From Serpula lacrymans var. lacrymans S7.9 (Eukaryota > Basidiomycota > Agaricomycetes > Boletales > Serpulaceae), in the NCBI RefSeq assembly GCF_000218685.1, contig NW_006763308.1:496001-560000 (forward strand): DNA of 64,000 nucleotides. The letters are read 5' to 3'. Under the pieces are notes generated by a model that saw only the letters and a program-made list of their open reading frames with translations, was not told the DNA's origin and ran no database searches. How positions within the stretch are numbered: the first letter of the stretch is position 1; every line of letters starts with the position of its first letter. A program made the translations under genes and the position numbers. Positions 1 through 9,753 of this stretch are shown here, piece by piece.

Positions 1-532
1 GACTCAAAGGACCTGTGGCAGGTCGATACGCCCAAGTAAGCCTCCAGGAGTGCTACACTGCTGGTCACTGGCCTAGCTGGGATGAACTAAAAATTGAAAT
101 TGAAACATATTTCAAACCACAAGCTGAGCGTGACTGGGCATGCCAGCAAATCTGTTCCTTCAAACAAGGAAACATAAGGACGGATAATTTCATAACCCTG
201 TTCCTGGCCCTCTCTATCCAAGGGGGTCTAGGTAATGAACACACAGTAGAGCTGCTGGAATGCAATGTGAGCCCCCACATTGCAGAACAGCGTTATATGC
301 AGGATATGAGGAGCGAGAAACTCTCACAAGCAGCAGAGGAGGTTCAAAAAATAGGTAGGGCCATTGAGCTCTACAAAATGCAATTTGGTGGCGGGTCCAC
401 CACTAAAAACAACTATTCCCAGAGGAGCCCTGGGTTATCAAACCAATATAATTATTCTCACGGGTTCAAGCCGTTTGGGCTGCAACCAGGGCAGGGAGCC
501 CCTATGGATATTGGCGTGGTTCAAGGCGGACT
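1..532 (+). pseudogene. Ty3/gypsy family A gag fragment, cut by the window edge
   Basis: The reading frame from the left edge matches the middle of the gag of the family A element at 55912-56988, including GRYAQV, YFKPQAERDWA, ALSIQGGLGNEH and QPGQGAPMDIG. Gag proteins of this type form the particle of Ty3/gypsy retrotransposons. Similarity stops near 532, before the zinc knuckle, and the frame then runs into unrelated sequence to a stop at 632. The 5' part lies outside the window. The position where the complete element carries a TAA (56350) is still an open CAA codon here, so this is an independent copy. No LTR or pol follows, so I read it as a truncated remnant. Confidence 0.85.
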
Positions 533-1175
533 GAATTATGGGGTTTTGTCCTACAGTGGTGAGAGAATATGTTTTGCATATTACATGAGGGAGTATATAT
601 ATACAATGTGTGGGGTGGAGATCCCGCAATAGTCAGTACCTTCACATGATTATGTTATGGAGTTATAAATGTGGAATAACAGTAGAACTGTTTTGATCTG
701 GGTACATCACTACTGCAAGTTTGTAGCTATTTGTAATAGCTTGCTCAATGAAAAGATTGAAACCTGGGCACCCTGCAGTTGGATACCGGGAGTGAGTAGA
801 AGCCCGGGAATCTTGTATTACTACAAAGCCCGGGGAGTAATGGATTGCTATGAAGTCCAGGAACATTGGATTACTACAAAGCCCGGGAATTCTGGAATAC
901 TCCAAAGCCAAGGAATACTAGATTACTATTACATAGTATAATGGACCCCGGATTTCTATTAAATTGTGGTCCACTATTCTAGTTCCCTCAAACCACTATG
1001 CCTAGTCTCTGGAATAAGTCTTTTGCCTGTTCTGAGAACAGGTTCCACACCCTTGATGTTGAAAATACTAAACTGTCCGCTTTATCTTGAGGCGCACCAG
1101 AATATTTTCTTCTATCCACCTATTGTACATGGTTTTTGCTTTTAGCCAGTGAACCCAGTAAACTGTATTTTATTA
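533..1175. repeat. Non-coding stretch with short CCCGGG direct repeats
   Basis: No gene is supported. Between about 781 and 930 a motif recurs: an identical 18-bp direct repeat, ATTACTACAAAGCCCGGG, lies at 817-834 and 870-887, with related AGCCCGGGAAT copies near 801 and 880 and a decayed copy near 905. I see nothing else. Confidence 0.5.
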
Positions 1176-2336
1176 CTAAATGTTAGCTGTTTGATACCGT
1201 GAAACTGTGACCTGGCTGGGGCATATACATTCAGATATCCAGATCTGTTGGGAGGTGTCACCTTTCAGATCCATACTCCAAAACCATGGCAATGCAGTGT
1301 TGCAGAGTCCGGTTACATTGAGATTCATGAGCTGGGTACTTGTCCTGAGGTGGTCTGGTTTGAGCTCTTCATATTTTGTAATATTTCTGCCTGGCACCCC
1401 ATAGATATGATTGCATGCTGGGCTTTCTTATATATGGCTGAGTGGACTTTGATGTTGGCTTCCATGTGGGTAACCTTTGCCCAAGCCTTCAACTTTTTCT
1501 TTTGAGAGCCCCAGGCTGCTCTCACCTTTGTCCTGAACAGAAAAGACTTTTGACCCAGTAGGATATGTATCTGATGCAAGGCATCATTGGCCTGACCTTC
1601 CCGGAGTGTAAGCTCCTGACTTACTAGATGGTGTAGGCCTTCGATTTTGCAAGTGCCTTTTCCTAAGTTAGAGTAACACCAATTTTCTCCTCTCAATAAG
1701 CTCATCATTGCCATCAAAGGAACCCAGGAGGTCAAACAGATTTATGTATTCTGGATTGTTGTCTTTGTCAGAGTTTAGCCACCACAGGACCTCCTCAAGA
1801 ACTCAGCAACATCAATATTGCCTAGATACCTTTTAACCTTGAGGTTGAAAGCATCTACGCAGGAGAGCAGGCGTTGACGACTTTCCTCTAGCTCTAGTTT
1901 TTCTGTGGTTGTGCCTTTTTTATTAATTTGTTTTGCATATATTTGTGGCTGTATCCTGTTATGTAGAGTTAATCAGTATTCAAAAAAGCATATATTCACA
2001 GGATCCCGGGGGCTCAGAGGCTTACTGAGTCTCTTCCAACTTCAGACCCACCAATAACCAAGCAGCGGTTCCTCAAACCACTCTATTTCTTGTTTCCTGT
2101 TGCGGTAAATGCAGCTGGATTTCTGCTTTGCTGGGTAATTTTGCCAAAGAGACTTCATATATATCTATGGTGTCTTCTTTATGCAGCCAGTTCCACTGTG
2201 CCTTTTTTTCCTGGGCGGTCCAGGCCTCTGTATCCTCAGAGTCTGCCATAGAATTGATGTTTTCAAATGCAAGCTTGCTTGATGGCAAGCCTTGTTGAAC
2301 CTTTTTGAACTTTTGACAAGGGCCGGGACTAGGCAT
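1176..2336 (-). pseudogene. Decayed minus-strand gene, resembling the C-terminal part of KDZ transposon proteins
   Basis: Three minus-strand pieces (2336-2073, 1735-1325, 1397-1176) read like one broken protein. The first has YEVSLAKLPSKAEIQL. The second has LREGQANDALHQI followed by a basic helical stretch (LGQKSFLFRTKVR, KAWAKVTHMEANI). The third has NVTGLCNTALPWFWSMD. From memory of family patterns, this order (E-x-LR-x-GQA-x-DAL, then a W-x-WS-x-D segment) occurs near the C-terminus of KDZ-type transposase proteins of Agaricomycetes. Stops and frameshifts separate the pieces and no catalytic core is present. The family call is tentative; that this is decayed coding sequence is more secure. 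Confidence 0.4.
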
Positions 2337-2999
2337 ACACTACTTAGTCATGAATATGGGTGAGTTATTAAAGCCCGGGACCTACTCATCTGTATAAGCT
2401 TCTTTCAATTGGAATCACTCATGTGATCATCTAATATTTTTTTCCTATGTGACTTGCCCATAATAATATCCACTTCAGTCATCCCTCTCGGACATACCTG
2501 TTAGCTTCATATATTTTTATATACCTATGTACCCAAGAGGTCATAATATGCTGGTCTTCCCCGGTCTGTCAGAATAGCTGGGGATGTCCCCAGGGACAAC
2601 CATACTGTGATCCTGGGGACAACCATTTTGTGATCACACTGGGGATATTAACAACATATACATATGTGTTGTGTTGTAAATCATTACATGCCACAAACTT
2701 TGATGAACATGTAAACCTACCATCATTTAATGTCATAGTGGAACTTGGATGAACCTAAGGTCAAAATGGAACAGTATTTTCAACCCTTACTGGCCTCAGG
2801 GATAATTTTTACACTTCAGTCACCCACTATGTGGGTAGCTCTTAGCTTGATCATAATCACCAAACCATCAGGGCTAAGAGCCCTTCAGATACGGTCTCAG
2901 AGGTCCTATGGGACTGTCCCCCTGATTATTTAGGGATCAGCCCTTTAGGGTTAGTAAGGCTGCCCCATTGTTACATGTCACATAGTGGTGTCAGGGGTT
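2337..2999. other. No gene seen
   Basis: The only structure noted is a duplicated GGGACAACCAT motif (2593-2603 and 2616-2626). A short open frame at 2745-2933 has no recognisable features. Confidence 0.5.
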
Positions 3000-4215
3000 C
3001 CACAGAAATAGGTCCCATCCCAAGTCAAGGGCTTTTCCCATTAAAATGGTCTCATCCCTGCCAGTTGAGGACTTCTCCCCACAAGTAGGGCTAGCCCCCC
3101 TCATTCAGAATTAGGTCTGTTCTCAGTGTATGGGTCTTGTCCCATATGCTGGTAGCACATAGGGCCTATCCCAACATGTGGAGTATAGGATCTGTTAATA
3201 AATCTAAGTGAAACTCAGCCGCTGCCTAAGAGGCTATAGAAACGACTTTATTATTTACCTGAGTGAAACTACAATAGATGTTAGTTTAAGGTGATCTCTA
3301 ATAAATGTAATGTAACATACCTCAGCCGCTGCCCGAGAGGCTATAGAAACAACTGAGGTATTTCTATACTAAACCCCCTACTACTTATAGTTGGAGGTGC
3401 TACTCACTACAGTATAATGACTCCTGGGAGAACAATGGTGACTCTATGGAGTGGTGGCTATGCTCCATGGAGAACAATGGCTGCTTTTGCAGAGACTGGG
3501 TTTATCCAGTTTTGTCACCTGTCCCAATAAAATAGTCTCATCCCTGCCAGTTAAGTAGAGGACCTCTCCCCACAAGTAGGGCTAGTCCCTTATTATTGAG
3601 AGTTAGGCCTTTTCCAAATATACAGGTACTACCCCTACTTGTAGGCCCTGTCCAATACATAGGGGTTGTTCCAACAGGAAGAGTGTAGGACCTCTCCCAA
3701 AAAAATGGTATTATCACTACCAGTTAAGTAGAGGGCTTCTTCCCACATGTAGGGCTAATCCCCTTTACTTCAAGTTAGGTACTTTCTGAATATATAGGTT
3801 TTACCCCTGCTTGGAGGATATAGGGCCTGTGACAACACATAGGGCTAATCCCAACAGGAAGAATATAGGACCTGTCCCAATAACATGGTCTTATCCCTGC
3901 TAGCTGAGTAGAGGGCTTCTCCCCACAAGTAGGGCTGGCCCTTTTTACTCCAGATGTATGGATCTTGTCCCATATGCTGGTAGCACATAGGGCCTGTCCC
4001 AACACATAGGGATAGTCCAAACAGGTAGGGTGTAGGACCTGTCCCAATAAAATGGTCTTATTTCTACCAGTTGAGTAGAGGATTTCTCCCCACAAGTAGG
4101 GCCAGTCCCTTTTATTCAAAGTTAGTTCTTTTTCCAATATATAGGTATTACTTCTGTTTGTAGAGTGTAGGACCTCTTCGAACAAACTGGTGTAGTCGCT
4201 GTAAGTAGGTTCAGA
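3000..4215. repeat. Degenerate tandem array, unit about 170-190 bp
   Basis: A block with core CCCCACAAGTAGGGCTAG recurs near 3077, 3557, 3730, 3920 and 4087. Allowing for the 322-bp LTR inserted at 3196, the period is about 155-190 bp. Within each unit a shorter motif of about 25 bp recurs (TAGGxCCTGTCCCAAxxxATAG). Minus-strand open frames through the array (for example 4245-3775) are by-products of the repeat and not genes. The motif reads like the reverse complement of the repeats at 5669-6105. Confidence 0.7.
3196..3517 (-). mobile_element. Solo copia LTR inserted in the tandem array
   Basis: This is the reverse orientation of the LTR bounding the copia element at 6507-12239: it starts TAATAAA and ends TTTTGTCA. 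Flanks TCTGT (3191-3195) and CCTGT (3518-3522) are a 5-bp target duplication with one mismatch, and joining the flanks restores the array motif CCTGTCCCAATAAAAT. An extra partial copy of the LTR end (about 60 bp, CAGCCGCTGCC segment) makes it longer than other copies. Confidence 0.85.
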
Positions 4216-4961
4216 CTTTTCTTCTATGCATTGATTGCATCTCAATATATAAGTTTAATTGCTGGTGGTAAAGTATAGTGTCCATGAAACACATACTATA
4301 AATGTCTTGTGACAATATATTTTCTATGTTTTTGCCAATGTTTTCACAAAAACATTTGGGTAAAACACATTAAAAAAAAGTTCCTGAGAAACAAGCCAAA
4401 AAACAAAAACTCCATTCTTTAGATGTTTTTGAACTATTTCCCCAAAAACTATCAGACTTTTTCATCCAGCAAGTTCCCAGATGTAGGGTATAGGTCCTGT
4501 TTTAATGATGTGCTAAATAGCCTAGAATCTCCCAATATTTTGTATGGAATATGTTGCATATAAGGTTTGAATATGAAAATGCTGATAAATTCAAAAATTG
4601 GATACAGAAGAATGTTGTCTACAAAATGTTATCACACTTTTCAAAAGGTTTTTATAGGGATTTCTAAGCTATCATGCATGAGTATTATACAAAATGGTTT
4701 TCCTACAAAATAGTTCAATGAAAAATTTAACAAAAATCAGAAAAAGTGATATTGTAGAGCATATATGATTGTCTGAAAAATATTATAATATCTTGTCTCA
4801 ATCAACCACATGCAAATTTTATACACAATGTTACAACATTTTCTTCACAACCTTATATACTCTACATTATATCAAAATTTTGAGTTTTATTATTTACTAT
4901 ATATATATAGCTTTATAACTGTTGGATTGATTGGAGTGATAGAAACCTCCAAGACTGTATG
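4216..4961. other. AT-rich stretch, no gene seen
   Basis: Low-complexity A/T-rich sequence with many stops in all frames. No repeat boundary or coding signal was recognised. Confidence 0.5.
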
Positions 4962-5157
4962 TGACAAATTATGACATTTGTTTATAGTATGAGAAAACAT
5001 GCATTGGCCAGGGCTTGAACCTGGGACTCCAGCTTCCATAGTCTGGTGTTTTACCAACCAAGCTACCAAGGTGTACTTGGAAAGCATACTAATTGGTTGC
5101 ATGCCCAGAAGGTCCAGAATCACTGTACACGGGTGCGGATCCCATTGTGTTGTGATA
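4962..5157 (-). repeat. tRNA-like dispersed repeat, copy 1
   Basis: This matches 39767-39964 over about 196 bp. On the minus strand it contains a tRNA-like core of about 70 nt near 5070-5001, with an A-box-like TAGCTTGGTTGG and a B-box-like GGTTCAAGCCC whose 5-bp T stem (CCAGG/CCTGG) is intact. The acceptor arms pair only partly and the anticodon stem is imperfect. A short T run (TTTT) follows the 3' end. About 80 nt precede the core and 38 nt follow it. A tRNA-derived SINE or tRNA pseudogene family fits best; a working tRNA gene is unlikely. Confidence 0.65.
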
Positions 5158-5668
5158 GTATGTGCCCTAGAAGAGCAACATGAGAGATATGATGCTTGAC
5201 AATAACACTAAAGCCCAAAATTACTGTGAATCAAGAATAATGTAAAATTTAAAAATTTGCAATATACATAGAGCACATGTACCTTGGAAAGTGAGAGAAG
5301 AAATAAACTACACCAACATATATACTACTTATATGTACCAGTCTACTTCTAAATTATATATTATAAACCTTCTTCCATTTCCTGACATAATCAGTAGGGG
5401 TGACAAATGCATATGACATAAGGAACAGGTGTGAGTGACTTTGATACTACCAAATTGATTATGTCTGGCATTGTCGAAGATGTCAGAGGCAATTGCATGA
5501 CACGTAGTCTAGATGAAACCAGAGGTTATGGTAATCAGTGATTACTGTTAGTTGATATATAATTGCTGTGTTGGTGAGTATAGTAAGATGTGGGTGTTGA
5601 TATAAGAAAAATATTACAATACCTGCTGGAGCTCCCTGGTGTTTTGAAAGGATACTCACACCAGCAGT
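5158..5668. other. No gene seen
   Basis: AT-rich intergenic sequence. The open frame at 5590-5811 is mostly the start of the tandem array and was not accepted as a gene. Confidence 0.5.
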
Positions 5669-6105
5669 ACAACTTGTGGGATAAAACCTATCAGTGTCCT
5701 TGGGACAAGACCCAACAGACTGTATGGGATAAGAGTATAACAGTTCTTTGGATAAGACCTTTAAATGTCCATGGGATGAGACCTATCAGAGTGTATGGGA
5801 CAAGAACATAAGAACTTGTGGGATTAAACCTGACAGAGTACATGGGAGAAAACCGTCAGGGCTTGTGGGATCAGACCTAATGGTGTCCATGGGACAAGAT
5901 CTATTGGAATGTAAGGGACAAGACCACAAGGACTTGTGAGATCCTATTAGTGTACATGGGATAAGACCACAAGGATGTGTGGGATCAGACCTAACAAAGT
6001 GTGTGGGACAAGACCTATGATAAGGACTTGAGGAATCAGACCTACTAGTGTACATAGGGACAAGATTATAAGGATATATGGGATTACACCTATCAGAGTG
6101 CATTT
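5669..6105. repeat. Degenerate tandem array, unit about 25 bp
   Basis: A motif close to TATGGGACAAGACCTATCAG recurs throughout (for example near 5697, 5790, 5886, 5915, 6003 and 6054). The core GGGACAAGACC is the reverse complement of GGTCTTGTCCC seen in the 3000-4215 array, so the two arrays may be inverted relatives flanking about 1.4 kb. Open frames in both directions through this block are repeat artefacts. Confidence 0.65.
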
Positions 6106-6390
6106 AATGCAGAAGTTGTTAGTCTGGTACTAGCAGCTAAACTCAGAATTTGTCTTCAAAGTCCAGTCTTCCCTATCTCCATCTTCAGCAACAACCAAGC
6201 AGCTATACATGCCAGCCGCATACCTAATAGACACTCAGGCCACCAATATTATGAAGATCAAATTTGAACATTAAAATAATTACAGACTCACCCTCAGATG
6301 GATAGTGGGATACAACAGTATCATAAGCAACAAAGAAGCCAATACATCAGCCAAAAATGCTTTGGACTCTGCAGAAAAATGATCAACTCT
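6102..6390 (+). pseudogene. RNase H domain fragment of a reverse-transcriptase-type element
   Basis: A plus-strand frame reads NAEVVSLVLAAKL, then IFSNNQAAIHASR, then LTLRWIVGYNSI and NKEANTSAKNAL. This order (E in an acidic helix; D-N-Q-A-A; W-x-x-G-H-x-x-x-x-N-E-x-A-x-x-x-A) is the pattern of the RNase H domains of fungal LINE-like elements. In this copy the usual Asp of the DNQAA strand reads Asn, the usual His reads Tyr, and a stop lies inside. No reverse transcriptase precedes it, because the tandem array abuts the domain start. It is a dead fragment; which element it came from is not clear. Confidence 0.55.
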
Positions 6391-6506
6391 AATAAAAGTA
6401 TACTCAGTATTACTAAAATTTTTACCAGCCAGACAGGCAGGGGCAAGGCCCTTTTTTTAGGGATAGGACCTATATTTTCCAACAAGGGACTAGCACTACT
6501 TAGTGG

Positions 6507-6740
6507 TGACAAAACCGGATAAACCCGGTCTTTGCCGAAGCAGCCATTGTTCTCCATGGAGCATAGCCACCACTCCATGGAGTAACCATTGTTCTCCTAG
6601 GAGCACAATTGTACTCCTAGGAGTCATTATACTGTAGCAAGTAGCACCTCCGACTATAAGTAGTAGGGGTTTAGTATAGAAATACCTCAGTCGTTTCTAT
6701 AGCCTCTTGGGCAGTGGCTGAGTTTCACATAGTTTTATTA
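6507..6740 (+). repeat. copia 5' LTR
   Basis: It begins TGACAAAACC and ends at ATTA, directly before the primer binding site. It is longer than the 3' LTR because it keeps an extra AGGAGCACAATTGTACTCCT block, a small palindrome also present in the solo LTR at 38662. Confidence 0.9.
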
Positions 6741-6754
6741 GGTTATGAGCCCTG
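6741..6754 (+). promoter_or_regulatory. Primer binding site, complementary to the anticodon arm of initiator tRNA-Met
   Basis: GGTTATGAGCCCTG directly follows the 5' LTR. It is complementary to the conserved initiator tRNA-Met anticodon arm (CAGGGCTCATAACC), as in the half-tRNA priming known for copia-type elements. The match is 14 nt against the yeast tRNA as I recall it. Confidence 0.8.
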
Positions 6755-6792
6755 GTGTGCAAAAGCTACGCAGGAAATAATTCTTATTTGAA

Positions 6793-7770
6793 ATGGCAAC
6801 CTCGGAACCATAACCACAGCACGCAATACATCTGCATGTCCAGTTCTCACTGGACCCAACAATTTTCAGATATGGAAACTCCGGATCATCTCAAAGCTAC
6901 ATCGGGAAAAAGTTCTCCGGGTTGTTACCGGAGAGGAGCTTAAGCCTTCACCAGGAAAACCTACCTCCTCCGAGGATCCTGAAATCACCTGGATACTTAA
7001 GGATGAGAAGGCACATGGAATCATCCAGGACCACATCTCTGATGCCCTCCTAATGAGGACTGGAGACCTCACCAGCTCCAAGGAGTTATTTGACAAACTT
7101 GTTTCACTCCATCAAATGTCCAATATTGCCTCGGCCTTCTATTCATTCCAGCAACTCACCAAATTGTCCTGGGATAGGACATCACCTATCCAGGACCACA
7201 TTGCAAAAATCCGGACAATTGATTCACACCTCTCCGCAATGAAACTAGGAGTTGATACCAAACTCATGTCTTTCGCTTTTCTCCAATCTCTCCCATGCAC
7301 TCCTGAATGGCAAATATTTCAGTCATCAGTAATCAACACAATTGAAGAAAATAAACTTACCTTTGATGCAGTTGAGATCCTAATCAATGCAGAAGTTGCA
7401 CAACAGTCAGGGAAGGCCCCTGGAGGTTCTGAATCAGCACTCAAATCTGAGGAGAAATGGTGTAACTTCCACAAAGCCAAATCACACAACACCTCAGAGT
7501 GTTGAACACTTCAGTCAGCTGAAAAAGGTCAAAGGAAGAAGGGAAAGGAAAGACACAAGGATAAAGGAAAAGAGAAGGAAAAGGCAAATACAGCGGAGCA
7601 ATCATCTGGATCTGACTCCGAGGAGGAACAGAGTCATATTGCATTGGAACATGTACATATTTCCAAGCCCCTTGCTAAACGCATTCAAGCTTACTTTGCG
7701 TCAGAACCCAATAAGACCAAAACAACAATTATTATTGACTCCGGAGCAACATCCCTCATGGTCTCTCACC
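6793..7770 (+). pseudogene. copia gag and protease start
   Basis: The frame likely starts at the ATG at 6793 (MATSEP), then shifts near 6810 into the long frame with LTGPNNFQIWKLRI, the N-terminal signature of copia gag. The helical capsid region follows (LLMRTGDLTSSKELFDKL to FLQSLPCTPEW). A zinc-knuckle variant, C-x2-H-x4-H-x4-C (CNFHKAKSHNTSEC), lies near 7463-7504. A TGA at 7503 interrupts the frame, which then continues through a Lys/Glu-rich linker to the aspartic protease motif TTIIIDSGATSLM (7737 on). A solo LTR interrupts the protease at 7771 and the coding sequence resumes at 8169. The product would be the particle protein and the maturation protease. Confidence 0.85.
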
Positions 7771-8168
7771 TGTTACAATAACACAATTTTCGGACCTTCC
7801 CTTTACTTTTATTCTCCGCTTTAACCTTGTACTTTAGCTTTCACACATGGTGCCACGCGGCCCTTTCCCTTTCTCGCGCCGTGTTGCCTTTCTTCTTATT
7901 ATAGACACAACTCTCTCACACAGTGGAGCTGGCCATGCAGGCTAGGCCCCATGACATCATCAGCCACTGTCGCTATCAACTGTATAGTACACATGTACAA
8001 ATAACCCTGTAGTAGTATATATACCCCAATAGATCCAGGAGACTCCTCAGCGAGTCCTCCTGTTGTTAACCAACAAACTTTTGGTGGCTCAAGGGGTAAC
8101 CATTCCCTCATCATCTTCCTTATAGTGTGTTCTGTGTGCGCCAGAGTAACTAACTCTTGGTTGTTACA
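7771..8168 (+). mobile_element. Solo LTR of Ty3/gypsy family A inside the copia protease
   Basis: It starts TGTTACAATAACAC and ends GGTTGTTACA, like the LTRs of the element at 55007-61269. It is flanked by a perfect 5-bp target duplication TCACC (7766-7770 and 8169-8173). Removing the LTR and one duplication restores the protease frame (SLMVSH followed by RSWFEPG). It contains the family's TATATATACCCC promoter-like block. Confidence 0.95.
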
Positions 8169-9472
8169 TCACCGCTCCTGGTTTGAGCCAGGAACATACC
8201 ATGTTCTGCATCCTCTTAGGACAATCAGTTTTGGGGATGAATCCTCTGTAAATGCCATTGGCATTGGAACAGTAATCCTACAAGCAACTGTTGGCAAAAA
8301 AGACTACAATATTGCACTGTCAAATGTCTTACTTGTGCCAAACTTCACGTTAGCACTTGTCTCTGTCCACAAATTGTCCAAAACGGGGTTATCAACACTT
8401 TTTCCAGCAGGGTCAAATGCTTGTGAAGTTCGGAAAAAGGAAGAACTTATCCTCACTGCGTTACACAAGCGAGGACTTTATCACATCCAAGCAAAACCCG
8501 AAATTAACCCGGAGTCAGCTTTTGCAGCAGTAGATGTAAATTTATTGCACAGGAGAATGGGACACATTGGAATGGACCGCTTGCAATAAATGGTTACAAA
8601 AAGACAGCTCCAGGATATAGACACCCTTACCGGAACCCCGGAGTTTTGTGAACCTTGTGCTTTAGGAAAGATGAAGAAATTACCTTTCAAGTCCACTGGA
8701 GGAAACCGGGCCAAGCGCCTCATACAAATTGTGCACACAGATGTTGAAGGACCAATCAAACCAACTTCCGAGGAGGGTTTTCGGTACTGGATTATCATTG
8801 TAGATGATTTCTCCAAATTTCCATGGATATATTTCCTAAAATATAAAAGTGAAGCACTGGAACAATACAAGCAATGGAAAGAAGATGTCCAAACATTCTT
8901 CCGGACTCATTTGGGAGAAAAAGACTTTACTCCACTATGCACAGAATTCCTCCAAAGTGATGGGGGAGGAGAATATACTGGCAATGCATTCAAAAATCAA
9001 CTCTGAGGAGATGGTGTCATCCAAGAAACTACAGCTGCAGATACTCCGGAACAAAATGGCATTGCAGAACGCATGAATCAGACATTGGCTACATTAGCAA
9101 CCACTATGCTCCATGATTCCAAGCTCCCAAAGTCATTTTGGGTAGATGCCATGCAAACAGCTGCATATATCACAGCACACAGCCCAGCATCAGTACTCCA
9201 TGAAAAGACCCCATATGAAATACTGTTTAAAAGGAGAGTTGATCTTGTTTTGCCCTTTCGGATGCCAAGCATATGCCTTGATTCTGAAAGACAAAAGGCA
9301 AGGGAAGTTTTACTCCAAGGGGGGCAAAGCCATAATAATTGGCTACACACATGGAAAGCAAGCCTACAAACTCCTAGACACTGAAAAACGGACTGTGTTT
9401 TCCAGTCGGCATGTCATATTCAATGAATCCGGAAAGGTACAAAAGGACAACACTGATAAAATTGGATATTGA
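8169..9472 (+). pseudogene. copia protease end and integrase
   Basis: The frame resumes with RSWFEPGTYHVL and passes through the protease C-terminal part to the GAG-pre-integrase zinc-binding segment LLHRRMGHIGMDRL ... CEPCALGK. The catalytic core shows all three acidic residues: D in VHTDVEGP, D in SDGGGEYTG and E in TPEQNGIAER. Stops interrupt it at 8587 (TAA) and 9004 (TGA), and a frameshift lies near 9235 (LVLPFGCQAYA resumes in another frame). It ends at TGA 9470-9472. The enzyme would insert the cDNA into the genome. This copy cannot make it. Confidence 0.88.
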
Positions 9473-9480
9473 CCAGACCA

Positions 9481-9753
9481 GGGATTAAACCTGGAACCTT
9501 CTGGATACATGCCAGCTGCTCTACCAATTGAGCTATATGGCCAAGGTTATACAATGTAGGATCTTAAACATGACATGCAACCACAGACGTCTTACACAGA
9601 ATAGCTGCTGCATACTGTGCTGGCTTACAAATCAGAGGTATTATCCTATGGGGTATTGGTATGTCAGAGTATATTCTAACAAATACTGCTCCCTGGAACA
9701 CAGACACTAGCACAGATTAGTGAGAGGGACTCATTCCAGAGAATGCTCACTAT
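9481..9753 (-). mobile_element. 273-bp insertion carrying a tRNA-like sequence
   Basis: An 8-bp direct repeat CCAGACCA (9473-9480 and 9754-9761) flanks the block. Precise removal of the block and one repeat rejoins the copia frame (KDNTDKIGY, stop, PDQNTLEKDDPD), which supports a true insertion. The minus strand near 9545-9474 folds as a tRNA: acceptor stem mostly paired, 4-bp D stem GCTC/GAGC, T arm CCAGG-TTTAATC-CCTGG, and an anticodon arm with loop CATGTAT (TGT, Thr, if read in register). Position 33 is A instead of the universal T, so a tRNA-derived element or pseudogene is more likely than a working tRNA. Confidence 0.6.

Noticed and set aside
817..887. Possible CRISPR-like direct repeats
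   Set aside because: Only two exact copies and irregular spacing in a eukaryotic repeat-rich context.
3775..4245. 156-codon minus-strand ORF with repeated Cys/Trp/Tyr blocks
   Set aside because: It is a by-product of the 170-bp tandem array; the same holds for 5786-6103 minus in the 25-bp array.
9474..9545. Functional tRNA-Thr (TGT) gene
   Set aside because: A at position 33, weak acceptor pairs and location within an insertion in a dead copia element argue for a tRNA-derived sequence.
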